Source of the DNA: Oscillospiraceae bacterium
Lineage (GTDB): Bacteria; Bacillota; Clostridia; Oscillospirales; Oscillospiraceae
DNA: 64,000 bases
Assembly: GCA_021770845.1 (NCBI GenBank)
Contig: JAETQF010000003.1
Location: 82,006-146,005 of the forward strand
Direction of reading: 5' to 3'
The position numbers and the translations under genes are program-made. Shown one piece after another: positions 32,815 through 42,412 of the stretch; position 1 is the first letter of the stretch; the number at the start of each line of letters is the position of its first letter. The notes under the pieces were generated by a model. It was given only the letters and a program-made list of their open reading frames with translations, did not search any database and was not told where the DNA came from.

Positions 32815-32845
32815 AAAGCCTGCCGGGGGATTCCCGGCGGGCTTT
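32815..32845. terminator. rubrerythrin terminator
   Basis: AAAGCCTGCCGGG (32815-32827) / CCCGGCGGGCTTT (32833-32845), one wobble, downstream of the rubrerythrin stop on the minus strand, with an adjoining T-run. Confidence 0.85.
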
Positions 32846-32866
32846 GATGTATGGAAGCCGTTCCGA

Positions 32867-33403
32867 TCAGTAATTCTCGGCGTTGACCTCGAAATAGGAC
32901 TGGGGATGGGCGCAGGTGGGGCAGATGTCCGGCGCGGCGGTGCCCACCACGATGTGGCCGCAGTTGCGGCACTCCCACACCTTGACCTCGCTCTTTTTGA
33001 AGACCTCCAGAGTCTCCACGTTCTTCAGCAGGGCGCGGTAGCGCTCCTCGTGGTGCTTCTCGATGGCGGCCACCAGGCGGAACTTGGCGGCCAGCTCGGG
33101 GAAGCCCTCCTTCTCGGCGGTCTCGGCGAAGCCGGCGTACATATCCGTCCACTCGTAGTTCTCGCCCTCGGCGGCGGACTTCAGGTTGGCGGCGGTGTCG
33201 CCGATGCCCTCCAGCTCCTTGAACCACAGCTTGGCGTGCTCCTTCTCGTTGTCCGCCGTCTTGAGGAACAGCGCGGCGATCTGCTCGAAGCCCTCCTTCT
33301 TGGCCTTGGAGGCGAAGTAGGTGTACTTGTTCCGGGCCTCGGACTCCCCGGCGAAGGCGGCCATCAAATTCTTTTCGGTTTGGGTACCGGCATAACGTGA
33401 CAT
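32867..33403 (-). CDS. rbr: Rubrerythrin
   Basis: 178-aa non-haem diiron peroxidase protecting anaerobes against hydrogen peroxide. The diiron four-helix domain has E-x6-Y and ExxH patterns ([33 protein letters not shown]). The C-terminal rubredoxin-like domain has CRNCGHI and CPTCAHP. An extended -10 promoter (TGGTATAAT, minus strand at about 33469-33461) with TTGCTT 17 bp upstream lies just before it. Confidence 0.96.
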   Translation of the reverse strand: MSRYAGTQTEKNLMAAFAGESEARNKYTYFASKAKKEGFEQIAALFLKTADNEKEHAKLWFKELEGIGDTAANLKSAAEGENYEWTDMYAGFAETAEKEGFPELAAKFRLVAAIEKHHEERYRALLKNVETLEVFKKSEVKVWECRNCGHIVVGTAAPDICPTCAHPQSYFEVNAENY

Positions 33404-33497
33404 AAGAAACCACTCCTAATCAGTAAAATTTCCCAAGGCAAAGGCCTGTGGGATAACCTTATTATACCAGAGGCCAGGGGGAAAAGCAAGGGGAGTT

Positions 33498-35384
33498 TCA
33501 CGCCCCCAGCAGCTTTTCCCGGTTGAACTGCAGGGTGTAGAGCTGGTAGTAGCGCCCTTTTTTGGCCAGCAGCTCCTGGTGGTTCCCGGACTCCACGATC
33601 CGGCCGTGGGACAGCACGATGATCTGATCGGCGTGCTGGATGGTGGACAGGCGGTGGGCCACGATGAGCATGGTGCCAATGGAGCGCATCTTCTCCAGGG
33701 AGTCCTGGATGAGCAGCTCAGTCTCGGTGTCGATGTTGGCGGTGGCCTCGTCCAGGATCATGACGGCGGGCTTGTGGAGGATGGTGCGCACGAAGCTCAA
33801 AAGCTGCCGCTGGCCGGCGGAGAAGTTGCCGCCCCGCTCCCGCACCTCCTCGTCCAGCCCCTTGTCCAGCTTGCGGATAAAGGCGTCGGCGTTGACGTAT
33901 TTGCAGGCCTCCCAGATCTCCGGGTCGGTGAAGCCCTCCTCCCGGAGCGCCAGGTTGGAGCGGATGGTGCCGGAGAACAGGAACACGTCCTGGAGCATCT
34001 GGCCGAACTGCCGCCGCAGGGAGGAGATCTTGATGGTGCGGATGTCCCGGCCGTCAATGAGAATGCGGCCCTTCTGAATGTCGTAGTTCCGGCACAGCAG
34101 GGAGAGGATGGTGGTCTTGCCCGAGCCGGTGGCCCCCACGAAGGCGACGGTCTGCCGGGCCTCCACATGGAAGGACACTCCCTTCAGCACCCACTCCCCG
34201 GGCTCGTAGGCGAACCACACGTCCCTGAACTCGATCTCCCCCCGGATCCCGTCCAGCTCTACCGCCCCGGGGCCGTCCACCACCTCGGGCTCCAGGTCGA
34301 AGATATCGAAGATCTTCTCCGCCGAGGCAAAGGCGGACTGGAGCGTATTGAACTGCTCCGCCAGGGTCTGGATGGGGTTGAAGAACCGGGAGATGTACAT
34401 ATAGAAGGAAACCACGGTGCCGCTGGTCATCACCTGTCCCAGGAACACGGTGTCCTGAATGTACCCCTTGCCGCCCAAATAGAACAGGCACAGCACCGAC
34501 GAGATGTACAGCATATACACCATGGGCCGGAAGATGGCGGCCACCAGGATCTGCTTCTGCTTGGCCTTTTTCAGATCGCCGCTGCGCCGCAAAAAGTCCC
34601 TCAGCTTGCGCTCCTCCTGGTTGAAGATCTGGGTGATCTTGATGCCGGACAGGTTTTCGGACAGGAAGGCGTTGATGTCGGTGGTGCGGTTCTTCACCAC
34701 CCGGTTAACCCGCCGGGTGAACTTGCGGAAGATCACCGTAAACAGCACTAGGAAGGGGACAAAGCACAGGATCATCAGCGTCAGCGCGTAGTTCAGCAGC
34801 AGCATGGCCCCCAGCACCCCCAGCGCAATAAAGGTGTTGCGGAGCATATTCACCAGCACGTTGGTGAACACCAGGGAGATGGCGTTGGTGTCGTTGGTGA
34901 CGCGGGTGACCAGCTTGCCCACGGGGAGCTTGTTGAGCTGCTCATGGGAGAGGGACTCGATGTGGGTGAACAGATCCTGCCGCAGGGCGGAGAGGATCTT
35001 CTGCCCCGTCTTTTGCAGCAGGATGGACTGGATGTAGGTACAAACCATGGACACGATGAGCATACCCACGTACAGCGCCACCCAGCGCAGCAGGGCGGAG
35101 GGCTCAAACCGGTTTTTGATCAGCTCCTCCACCCGGCCCATGATCAGCGGGGAGGCCAGCTCATAGGAGATGGAGATCAGCATGATTGCCAGCACCAGGA
35201 CGAACTCCTTTTTATAGGGAACCGCGTATTTCAGCAGCCGGCGGATGATCTCCCCGTCGGCGATGCGGCGGTCAAAATCGGGGGCGGATTTGGTGCGCAG
35301 CTCCCGCCGCCACGCCAGCAGAAAGAGGATGGAAAACGTCCCCACCACGGCCCCCACAAACAAAAGCGGAACATATTCATCCAT
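33498..35384 (-). CDS. ABC exporter half-transporter, subunit B
   Basis: 628-aa fused permease-ATPase. Six membrane helices (about residues 1-340) are followed by the nucleotide-binding domain with Walker A GATGSGKTTIL, signature NFSAGQRQLLSF (degenerate LSGGQ), Walker B AVMILDEATAN and the H-loop AHRLST. The signature begins FSAGQ and pairs with a canonical VSGGQ in the partner, as in heterodimeric exporters. The start overlaps the partner gene by 8 bp. Substrate unknown (drug or lipid type). Confidence 0.93.
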   Translation of the reverse strand: MDEYVPLLFVGAVVGTFSILFLLAWRRELRTKSAPDFDRRIADGEIIRRLLKYAVPYKKEFVLVLAIMLISISYELASPLIMGRVEELIKNRFEPSALLRWVALYVGMLIVSMVCTYIQSILLQKTGQKILSALRQDLFTHIESLSHEQLNKLPVGKLVTRVTNDTNAISLVFTNVLVNMLRNTFIALGVLGAMLLLNYALTLMILCFVPFLVLFTVIFRKFTRRVNRVVKNRTTDINAFLSENLSGIKITQIFNQEERKLRDFLRRSGDLKKAKQKQILVAAIFRPMVYMLYISSVLCLFYLGGKGYIQDTVFLGQVMTSGTVVSFYMYISRFFNPIQTLAEQFNTLQSAFASAEKIFDIFDLEPEVVDGPGAVELDGIRGEIEFRDVWFAYEPGEWVLKGVSFHVEARQTVAFVGATGSGKTTILSLLCRNYDIQKGRILIDGRDIRTIKISSLRRQFGQMLQDVFLFSGTIRSNLALREEGFTDPEIWEACKYVNADAFIRKLDKGLDEEVRERGGNFSAGQRQLLSFVRTILHKPAVMILDEATANIDTETELLIQDSLEKMRSIGTMLIVAHRLSTIQHADQIIVLSHGRIVESGNHQELLAKKGRYYQLYTLQFNREKLLGA

Positions 35385-37158
35385 TGTGACGGGCCCCCTC
35401 CTCCTCCAGCTTTTGCAGCTCCACCATCCGGCGGTAGGCGGGGCAGCTCTCGCACAGCTGGGCGTGGGTTCCCACGGCGGTCACCGCCCCGTCCTCCAGG
35501 AAGATGATCTGATCCATGCCCTCCACGGTGGACATACGGTGGGCGATGAGGATGGTGGTGCGGCCCGCCCGCTGCTCCCGCAGATTGGCCAGGATCTCCC
35601 GCTCGGTGCCGGTGTCCACGGCGGACACCGAGTCGTCCAAGATCAGGATGGGCGCGTCCTTGATCAGCGCCCGGGCGATGGAGATGCGCTGCTTCTGCCC
35701 GCCGGACACGGTGACGCCCCGCTCGCCCAGGACGGTGCCGTAGCCCTGGGGAAAGTCCCGCACGTCGCCGTCCACCCCCGCCAGGGCGGCGGCCCGCACC
35801 ACCCGCTCCTGGTCGGGCTCGTTCTCGGTGAAGTCGATGTTCCGGGCAATGGTGTCGCTGAACAGGAAATTGTCCTGGGGCACGTAGGCCGCCGCCCGGC
35901 GCACGTCCCGGATGGGCACCGTGTTCACGTCGTGCCCGTCGATAAACACCGTGCCGTCTGGGACGTTGCAGGTGCGCAGCAGCAGATCCACCACCGTGGT
36001 CTTGCCCGAGCCGGTGCGGCCCACCAGCCCCACCTGTTCCCCGGCGTGGATGGTGAAGGACACGTCCCGCAGGGCGTCGTACTCCCCGTCGGGGTAGCGG
36101 AAGGTGAGGCGGCGGAACTCGATCTCACCCCGCACCTCCCCCAGGGGCCGAACATCCGGGCGGTCGGCCACGCTGCAGGGGGCGTCCAGCAGGGCGGAGA
36201 TCCGCTTCAGGGAGGCCCGGCCCCGGCTGGTCATGTCGATGAGCTCGGACACCGCCATAATGGGCCAGACGATGGAGTTGAAGTAGCCGATGAACTCCAT
36301 CAGCTCCCCGGCGTTGAAGTCGCCCTTCCACACCAGCCAGCCGCCGTAGCCCAGGATGATGCAGATCACCGACTCCACAAAGGTGGTCACCAGTATGCGC
36401 AGCAGCACCGACGAGCGGGTGAAGTCCACGTTGGCCTTCTCGTTCTCCCGGTTCAGCCGCTGGAAGGCCAGCAGCTCCCTGGCCTCCTTCACGAAGGCCT
36501 TGATGACGGCGATGCCGGAAAAGCTCTCCTGGGAGAAGTCGGACAGCTTGGAGAACGCCTCCTGCCGGATGTCCCACTTCTTCATCATGTACCGGCCCAC
36601 CACCGCGCTGGAGGCCAGCAGCAGGGCCATGGGGATCATGGACAGGGCGGTCATCACCGGATCCATGATCCACATCTTCGCCACCGACAGCCCGCCCAGC
36701 AGCAGCGCGTCGAAAAACATCAGGAAGCCGGAGCCGTAGCAGTCCTGCACCGTCTCCAGGTCGTTGGTGAACAGGCTCATCAGCCCGCCCACCTTGTTCT
36801 CCGCGTAGAATTGGCGATCCAGATCCTTGACGTGGTTGAACATCTCGTTGCGCAGGTCGGTCTCCACCCGGACGGCCGCGCCGAAAAAGCAGATCCGCCA
36901 CAGGAATCGGCAGAACACCATGGCCGCCACAATGCCCACCATGGGCAGGCAGATCCGATCCAGCAGGAAGTCCATGTCAAAGGGGAGGCGGACGCCGTCC
37001 ACCGCCACCCAGCCCTGGTTCATGCCGTTGATCACCTGCTGATACAGGTTGGGGATGATGAGCTGAATATAGTCCACCAGCACCAGCGCGGTCAGCCCCA
37101 GCAGGAGCCAGCCGGCGTATTTGAGGTAATACTTGTTGATGCGGCGGCCGAAGATCAT
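35377..37158 (-). CDS. ABC exporter half-transporter, subunit A
   Basis: 593-aa permease-ATPase. The ABC type-1 membrane domain (about residues 1-320) is followed by the nucleotide-binding domain with Walker A GRTGSGKTTVV, signature VSGGQKQR, and Walker B PILILDDSVSA, in which the catalytic Glu position reads Asp. An Asp at that position next to a full Glu in the partner is the pattern of asymmetric heterodimers. I start at ATG 37158 (MIFGRRIN), overlapping the thioesterase stop by 4 bp. Confidence 0.92.
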   Translation of the reverse strand: MIFGRRINKYYLKYAGWLLLGLTALVLVDYIQLIIPNLYQQVINGMNQGWVAVDGVRLPFDMDFLLDRICLPMVGIVAAMVFCRFLWRICFFGAAVRVETDLRNEMFNHVKDLDRQFYAENKVGGLMSLFTNDLETVQDCYGSGFLMFFDALLLGGLSVAKMWIMDPVMTALSMIPMALLLASSAVVGRYMMKKWDIRQEAFSKLSDFSQESFSGIAVIKAFVKEARELLAFQRLNRENEKANVDFTRSSVLLRILVTTFVESVICIILGYGGWLVWKGDFNAGELMEFIGYFNSIVWPIMAVSELIDMTSRGRASLKRISALLDAPCSVADRPDVRPLGEVRGEIEFRRLTFRYPDGEYDALRDVSFTIHAGEQVGLVGRTGSGKTTVVDLLLRTCNVPDGTVFIDGHDVNTVPIRDVRRAAAYVPQDNFLFSDTIARNIDFTENEPDQERVVRAAALAGVDGDVRDFPQGYGTVLGERGVTVSGGQKQRISIARALIKDAPILILDDSVSAVDTGTEREILANLREQRAGRTTILIAHRMSTVEGMDQIIFLEDGAVTAVGTHAQLCESCPAYRRMVELQKLEEEGARHNG

Positions 37159-37655
37159 GACAGGGGCTCCTCCCCCCAGGGGAGGCGGCCCCCGGACAGG
37201 TTGTTGGGCTTGGTACAGTAAGCCCCGCTGGCGGTCACCAGCAGCTTGTCCGGCTGGCCGGCGGGGTACACCTCCGCGGTCAGCTGCCCCGAGGTGGCCC
37301 CGCAGCGCACGGTGCGGGTGCGCACCACGATGGAGGCGTTCAGCGGCACCGGGCGGGCGTAGTTCACCGTCATGGACACGGTGGGGGCGATGAGCCCGCA
37401 CTGGACGCCGCAGGTGATGCCCATGCAGGAGTCCACCAGGGCAGCCACCACCCCGCCGTGCACCACCCCCCAGATGTTGGCCATCCAGGGCTTGGTGTCA
37501 TAGCCCAGCACCAGGGAGCCGGAGGGGCCGTCACAGTCGATCAGGGTGAGGTCGGCGGAGGGATCGGGCATACCCCCGGGGGTTTCCTCTGAGCGCCGCT
37601 TCAAAAAGGCCAGCGCCTTGCGGCGCAGATCCTCCGTGGTCAGTTGTGTCGCCAT
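37155..37655 (-). CDS. PaaI-type hotdog thioesterase
   Basis: 166-aa single hotdog-fold protein of the PaaI/YdiI group of acyl-CoA thioesterases. The family segment is clear: NIWGVVHGGVVAALVDSCMG (with the HGG active-site turn) and VSMTVNYARPVPLNASIVV. The C-terminus is slightly extended (NNLSGGRLPWGEEPLS). I start at ATG 37655 with GAGGAGA upstream; an ATG at 37670 lies in the rqcH stop region. The substrate is unknown. Lies between rqcH and the exporter genes in one operon. Confidence 0.88.
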   Translation of the reverse strand: MATQLTTEDLRRKALAFLKRRSEETPGGMPDPSADLTLIDCDGPSGSLVLGYDTKPWMANIWGVVHGGVVAALVDSCMGITCGVQCGLIAPTVSMTVNYARPVPLNASIVVRTRTVRCGATSGQLTAEVYPAGQPDKLLVTASGAYCTKPNNLSGGRLPWGEEPLS

Positions 37656-37666
37656 AGCAATTCTCC

Positions 37667-39415
37667 TCATTTCTGCTTCCGGCCCCGCAGCGTCCGCACC
37701 AGCTCCTCGCTGGGGGTGACGTACAGGGTTTGATAGGTGTTATAGATCACATAGCCGGGCTTGGCCCCGGCGGGCTTTTTCACGACCTTGACCGGGGTGT
37801 AGTCCACCGGCACCTGGCCCGACTCCCGGCCCTGGGAGAACCAGGCCGCCAGCATGGCCGCCTCGGTGAGGGATGCCTCGTCCGGCTGGGCCCCGCCGGT
37901 TTTCAGGATCACGTGGGAGCCGTGGAGCTTCTGGGCGTGGAGCCACAGATCCCGCTTGTCCGCGTCCTTCAGGGTGAGGCGGTCGTTCTGGCTGTTGTTC
38001 TTGCCCACCAGGATGGTCAGCCCCCCGGAGGATGTGAACTCCATGGGCTTGGAGCGGACGAGCTTCTGGCGGCCCTTGGCGGTCATTTTCCGCTTGTGCT
38101 GCTTCAGGTAGCCGTTGTCCATCAGCTCCTGGCGGATCTCCTGTAAGTCCCGATCCCCCTCGGACAGGGTGATCATCTGGAGCACGCTGTCCAGATAGTC
38201 CAGCTCGGCCCGGTTCTTCTCCAGCTGGAGGGTGAGCATCTCCTCCGCCTTCTGGGCCTTCTTGTACTCCTTATAATACTTGGCGGCGTTCTGCTGGGGG
38301 GTGAGGAGGGGATCCAGGGGTATGTCTATCTCCGGGCAGTCCGGGTCGTAGTAGTCCTGGGCCCGGAGGACGGACTGGCCCTTGGACATCTGGTAGAAGT
38401 TGGTGGTGAGGATGTCCCCGTACCGGCGCAGCTTGTCCCGGTCGGCGGTGCGGGCCAGATCCCCCTCCTGGTTGGCGATCTTCTTGGCTGTCCGGTTCCG
38501 GGCCTGGGTGACGGAGCGGATGAAGTCCTGGCCCCGCTGGCGTACCCGCTCCTGGGCCTCCTTCTGCTCGTAGAAGTCGTCCAGCAGGGCGGAGAAGGTG
38601 GGGTAGCGTTTCAGCTCCACCGAGGGGCCGTATTGCAGCACGGCCTGGAAGGTGAAGTCTATAGGCTTGCCGTCCCGTACCAGCACTGTGGGTGTAAAGT
38701 CCCCGGCCCGTACCCTGTCCATGAGCTGCTCCAGCCGCTGGGCGAGGCCCTCCCGGGTGCCCTCCCCCTGGAAGGCCAGCTCCCGGGCGATGAGAGGGGA
38801 CAGGCCGTTGAAGGTATCCAGCAGCCATTTGTCCTGGCCGTCCCCCTCCGGGGCGTTGGCGAGGACGAAGGAGCGCAGTTCCTCCGGCGGCATGGCGGAG
38901 GGATCCAGCCGCCCGGTGGGCTCCGGGGGGGCGTAGAACAGCCCGGGCATCACCGGGCGCTTGGCGGACAGATCCCCGTCGGCCCGGCGCATACAGTCAG
39001 TGATCCGGCCCGCGCCGTCCAGCATGATCAGGTTGGACTTGCGGCCGATGCACTCCAGCACCAGCCGGCGCTCCACCCGGTCACCCAGCTCGTCCAGGGC
39101 CTCGAACCGGAAGTCCAGCAGCCGCTCCATGGAGGGCTGGGTGAGCTCCAGCAGGCGGGCCCCGGTGAAGTGCTTGCGCAGCAGCATACAGAACATGGGG
39201 GGCGTCTCCGGGTTCTCCCGGGGCACCTTTGTCAGCTGGGCCCGGGGGTGGGCGGGGCTGGCGGACAGCAGCAGCCGCACGTTATCCCGGCCCGCCCGCA
39301 TATGGAGCACCGCCTCGTCCCGGGCGGGCTGGTAGAGCTTGTCCACCTTGCCGCCCACCAGGGTGTCCCGCAGCTCCCCCGCTAAGGCTGTCATAAAGAT
39401 TGCATCAAAGGGCAT
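37667..39415 (-). CDS. rqcH: Ribosome quality-control protein RqcH (NFACT family)
   Basis: 582-aa NFACT protein. RqcH binds stalled 50S-nascent-chain complexes and recruits tRNA-Ala to add C-terminal alanine tails. NFACT-N (MPFDAIFMTALAGELRDTLV ... VDKLYQP, ELGDRVERRLVLECIGRKSN), a central coiled coil (EQKEAQERVRQRGQDFIR, AQKAEEMLTLQLEKNRAEL) and NFACT-R at about residues 450-545 (TSSGGLTILVGKNNSQNDRL, DLWLHAQKLHGSHVIL) are all present. Overlaps mrnC by 11 bp. Confidence 0.94.
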   Translation of the reverse strand: MPFDAIFMTALAGELRDTLVGGKVDKLYQPARDEAVLHMRAGRDNVRLLLSASPAHPRAQLTKVPRENPETPPMFCMLLRKHFTGARLLELTQPSMERLLDFRFEALDELGDRVERRLVLECIGRKSNLIMLDGAGRITDCMRRADGDLSAKRPVMPGLFYAPPEPTGRLDPSAMPPEELRSFVLANAPEGDGQDKWLLDTFNGLSPLIARELAFQGEGTREGLAQRLEQLMDRVRAGDFTPTVLVRDGKPIDFTFQAVLQYGPSVELKRYPTFSALLDDFYEQKEAQERVRQRGQDFIRSVTQARNRTAKKIANQEGDLARTADRDKLRRYGDILTTNFYQMSKGQSVLRAQDYYDPDCPEIDIPLDPLLTPQQNAAKYYKEYKKAQKAEEMLTLQLEKNRAELDYLDSVLQMITLSEGDRDLQEIRQELMDNGYLKQHKRKMTAKGRQKLVRSKPMEFTSSGGLTILVGKNNSQNDRLTLKDADKRDLWLHAQKLHGSHVILKTGGAQPDEASLTEAAMLAAWFSQGRESGQVPVDYTPVKVVKKPAGAKPGYVIYNTYQTLYVTPSEELVRTLRGRKQK

Positions 39416-39818
39416 TGCTTGCCTCCTCCATCATGGCGTCGAATAACTCGTTGAGCCGGTCGGTTCTGCCCTGCAAATACAGCCAGCCGAACAGGGACTC
39501 CAGGGCCGTGGCGGCGTGGTACTCCCCCACGCTGGCCCCCTTGGGGACGGCGGCGGTGCGGCTGTTGCGGCCCCGGCGGTAGACGGCCTGCTCCTCCTCG
39601 GTCAGCAGGGGGAGGATGGCGTGAATCAGCTTGGCCTGGGCGGGGGCGGCCACGTATTTCACCGCCGCCTTGTGCAGCCCCGCGTTGGTGGCCTTGCCGT
39701 GGAGGCACAGCCAGGAGCGCACCATCAGCTCGTACACCCCGTCCCCCAGATGGGCCAGGCCCAGGGCGCTGATTTTTTCGATGGCGTCCGGTTGGGCGGA
39801 CAGGTGAAAGTAGTCCAT
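39405..39818 (-). CDS. mrnC: Mini-ribonuclease III
   Basis: 137-aa RNase III catalytic domain without dsRNA-binding domain; in B. subtilis it processes 23S rRNA ends. The signature LGLAHLGDGVYELMVRSWL, with the conserved Asp, and TEEEQAVYRRGRN, EYHAATALESLFGWLYLQGR are visible. First gene of the mrnC-rqcH-thioesterase-ABC operon. Confidence 0.93.
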   Translation of the reverse strand: MDYFHLSAQPDAIEKISALGLAHLGDGVYELMVRSWLCLHGKATNAGLHKAAVKYVAAPAQAKLIHAILPLLTEEEQAVYRRGRNSRTAAVPKGASVGEYHAATALESLFGWLYLQGRTDRLNELFDAMMEEASNAL

Positions 39819-39898
39819 GGGAAGCTCTCCAATCCTGGGGTGTGTCAGCGGCTCTAAGGGCGGGGCCCACGCTCCGCCGCGGGCCGATACGAGCCCAT

Positions 39899-39926
39899 AT
39901 TATATCACAAAGGTCAAAAAACGCAA
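39899..39926 (-). promoter_or_regulatory. Promoter of the mrnC-rqcH operon
   Basis: Minus strand TTGCGT (39926-39921), 16-bp spacer, TATAAT (39904-39899), about 80 bp before the mrnC start. Confidence 0.6.
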
Positions 39927-39951
39927 GGGGCAGGGGAGCGGGCCTTCCCTC

Positions 39952-39980
39952 TTGACTTTTTCCCGGTTTGGCAATACAAT
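39952..39980 (+). promoter_or_regulatory. proS promoter
   Basis: TTGACT (39952-39957), 17-bp spacer, TACAAT (39975-39980), 33 bp before the start codon. The leader is too short for a T-box. Confidence 0.8.
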
Positions 39981-40012
39981 ATGGAAACCATATATAAAAG
40001 GATGGAGAGGAC

Positions 40013-41455
40013 ATGGCACAGGACAAGAACAAGCAGGTGAGCCAGATCACCGATATGGACGTGGACTTCGCCCAGTGGTACACCGACGTGTGCACCAAGG
40101 CGGAGCTCATCGGCTATGCCAAAACCAAGGGAATGTTTATCCTCCGCCCTTACGGCTACGCCATCTGGGAGAATATCCAGGCGTATCTGGATCGGCGCTT
40201 TAAGGAGACGGGCCATCAGAACGTCTCCATGCCCATGCTCATCCCGGAGTCCCTGCTCCAGAAGGAGAAGGATCACGTGGAGGGCTTCGCCCCCGAGTGC
40301 GCCTGGGTGACCTACGGCGGCAGCGAGAAGCTGGACGAGCGGCTGTGCATCCGGCCCACGTCGGAGACCCTGTTCTGCGACCACTGGGCGGATATCGTCC
40401 ACTCCTGGCGGGATCTGCCCATGCTCTATAACCAGTGGTGCTCCGTGCTGCGCTGGGAGAAGACCACCCGGCCCTTCCTGCGCCACCGGGAATTCCTGTG
40501 GCAGGAGGGCCACACCCTCCACGCCACCGCCCAGGAGGCCATCGAGGAGACCGAGCGGATGCACCGCATCTATGCCGAACTGTGCGAGGACGTGCTGGCC
40601 ATGCCGGTGGTGATGGGCATGAAGACCGACAAGGAGAAGTTCGCCGGGGCGGAGCGCACCTACACCATCGAGTGCATGATGCACGACAAGAAGGCCCTCC
40701 AGAACGGCACCAGCCACTACTTCGGGGACGGGTTCGCCCGGGCCTTCGGCATCTCCTTCGCGGACAAGAACAACCAGCAGGTCACCCCCTTTGAGACCTC
40801 CTGGGGCATCACCACCCGCACCATCGGCGGCGTCATCATGACCCACGGCGACAACCGGGGGCTGGTGCTGCCCCCCAAGGTGGCCCCCGTCCAGGTCATT
40901 GTCATCCCGGTGGCCCAGCACAAGGAGGGCGTGATCGAGGCCAACGAGGCCGTGATGGAGCGGCTTTCCAAGGCGGGCTTCCGGGTGAAGATGGACGCCT
41001 CTGACAACTCCCCCGGCTGGAAGTTCGCCGAGTACGAGATGAAGGGCGTGCCCCTGCGGCTGGAGCTGGGGCCCAAGGATATGGAGAAGGGCCAGTGTGT
41101 GCTGGTGCGCCGGGATTCCGGGGAGAAGTCCTTCGTGCCGCTGGAGGGCATCGAGGACACCGTGGCCAGGATGCTGGACGACATCCACGCCGGGCTGTAC
41201 GCCAAGGCCAAGAAGAACCTGGAGGACAACACCTATCCCTGCGCCACCCTGGCGGAGGTCAAGGAGAAAATGGAGACCCGGGGGGGCTTCGCCAAGACCA
41301 TGTGGTGCGGCGACGTGGCCTGCGAGGTGAAGATGAAGGAGGAGGCGGGGGTGTCCTCCCGGTGCATCCCCTTCCAGCAGGAGCACCTGGGCGACGTGTG
41401 CGCCTGCTGCGGCAAGCCCGCCAAGAAGATGGTTTACTGGGGCGTGGCGTATTGA
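40013..41455 (+). CDS. proS: Prolyl-tRNA synthetase, eukaryote/archaea-like class
   Basis: 480-aa class II synthetase of the shorter (type 3) lineage without the bacterial editing insert. The catalytic core has motif 1 ([19 protein letters not shown]), TSETL, motif 2 ([20 protein letters not shown]) and motif 3 ([20 protein letters not shown]). The anticodon domain and a C-terminal zinc-binding domain (SSRCIPF ... [18 protein letters not shown]) follow. RBS GGAGAGG. Monocistronic. Confidence 0.96.
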   Translation: MAQDKNKQVSQITDMDVDFAQWYTDVCTKAELIGYAKTKGMFILRPYGYAIWENIQAYLDRRFKETGHQNVSMPMLIPESLLQKEKDHVEGFAPECAWVTYGGSEKLDERLCIRPTSETLFCDHWADIVHSWRDLPMLYNQWCSVLRWEKTTRPFLRHREFLWQEGHTLHATAQEAIEETERMHRIYAELCEDVLAMPVVMGMKTDKEKFAGAERTYTIECMMHDKKALQNGTSHYFGDGFARAFGISFADKNNQQVTPFETSWGITTRTIGGVIMTHGDNRGLVLPPKVAPVQVIVIPVAQHKEGVIEANEAVMERLSKAGFRVKMDASDNSPGWKFAEYEMKGVPLRLELGPKDMEKGQCVLVRRDSGEKSFVPLEGIEDTVARMLDDIHAGLYAKAKKNLEDNTYPCATLAEVKEKMETRGGFAKTMWCGDVACEVKMKEEAGVSSRCIPFQQEHLGDVCACCGKPAKKMVYWGVAY

Positions 41456-41480
41456 CGCGGACGGGATAGGTGAATTTGTA

Positions 41481-41555
41481 CCTGTAGGGGGCTTGCCCCT
41501 CCCGCCGTTCCGATGTGCCCTCTGTTCCACGGGCGGGGCAAGCCCCGCCCCTACA
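41481..41555. repeat. GTAGGGG-type inverted repeat, copy 2
   Basis: Left arm TGTAGGGGGCTTGCCCC (41483-41499) and right arm GGGGCAAGCCCCGCCCCTAC, imperfect through a small deletion in the left arm; ends as in the copies at 508 and 57684. Lies between proS and its terminator. Confidence 0.8.
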
Positions 41556-41588
41556 AAACGGCGAACCTCGGTACGGGGTTCGCCGTTT
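41556..41588 (+). terminator. proS terminator
   Basis: AAACGGCGAACC (41556-41567) / GGTTCGCCGTTT (41577-41588), perfect 12-bp arms with a 9-nt loop, followed by CACGTTT. Confidence 0.8.
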
Positions 41589-41672
41589 CACGTTTGGCAA
41601 TGTTGCACAGACGGTTTCATGGCAAAAGCCTGAAAACCGTGAAAAAACTTTGGGATAGGGGCAAAAAAGTGC

Positions 41673-41702
41673 TTGACTTCCAGGGGGCTCCTGTTGTACA
41701 AT
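41673..41702 (+). promoter_or_regulatory. Promoter of the S10-spc-alpha ribosomal cluster
   Basis: TTGACT (41673-41678), 18-bp spacer, TACAAT (41697-41702). It is the only convincing promoter seen ahead of rpsJ. The upstream stretch 41589-41672 shows no gene. Confidence 0.8.
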
Positions 41703-41708
41703 AGTCAA

Positions 41709-41973
41709 GCGCCTGTCAAAGGGCGCACTGCGATGATGCGGGAGATTGCTCGCGATAAGCGAGGTAACTTCCGCGGAGTATGTCCGTATAATCGGGCGGC
41801 TGAGAGGCTCATGCCATGGCGTATATCGCCCTGGGTGGGTAGAACCGGCTCGCTTTGCGCCGGTTTTATTCATGCCGGGGAGTGATACGCACGGAAACGT
41901 GGATGAAACGTCTCTCACCGTACGAAGCAAGGACAGCCTTACCGTCAACTTCGTATGTCAAGGAGGAAAACAC
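41709..41973 (+). promoter_or_regulatory. Long structured rpsJ leader
   Basis: A leader of about 265 nt without a supported ORF. Hairpins: GCGCCT/AGGGCGC (41709-41726), CTCGC-GATAA-GCGAG (about 41751-41765) nested in GCGGGAG...CTTCCGC, and a weak terminator-like stem AACCGGC (41843-41849) / GCCGGTT (41859-41865) followed by TTATT. That stem could act as an attenuator. I cannot assign a known leader family. Confidence 0.55.
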
Positions 41974-42288
41974 ATGGCAGCTCAGAAAGAAATGATCCGC
42001 ATCCGGCTGAAGGCCTATGACCATCAGCTCATCGACCAGGCCGCCGAGAAGATCGTGGACACCGCCAAGCGCAGCGGCGCCGAGGTCTCCGGCCCCATCC
42101 CCCTGCCCACCAAGAAGGAGATCGTCACCATCCTGCGCTCCGTCCACGTGAACAAGGACTCCCGGGAGCAGTTCGAGCGCCGCACCCACAAGCGGCTCAT
42201 CGACGTGGTGAAGCCCTCCCAGAAGACCGTGGAGGCTCTGATGTCCCTGGAGCTCCCCGCCGGCGTGGACATCGAAATCAAGCTCTGA
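41974..42288 (+). CDS. rpsJ: 30S ribosomal protein S10
   Basis: 104-aa S10 of the 30S head; also the NusE partner in antitermination. Family N-terminus [18 protein letters not shown] and [18 protein letters not shown] are visible. The RBS AAGGAGGAAAA fixes ATG 41974. First gene of the cluster. Confidence 0.97.
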   Translation: MAAQKEMIRIRLKAYDHQLIDQAAEKIVDTAKRSGAEVSGPIPLPTKKEIVTILRSVHVNKDSREQFERRTHKRLIDVVKPSQKTVEALMSLELPAGVDIEIKL

Positions 42289-42412
42289 TTTCACCCGATT
42301 TTGTGAGAACCGCAGCCTGCCGCGTTACTGAGGCAGGCGGGTCACGTTGGAAAACCAATGGGAGCCCAAGGCCCACGTTTTTCAACCAATAACCTAACAA
42401 GGAGGAATACAC

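Noticed and set aside
39981..40012. T-box upstream of proS
   Set aside because: The promoter leaves a leader of only about 25 nt, too short for specifier and antiterminator.
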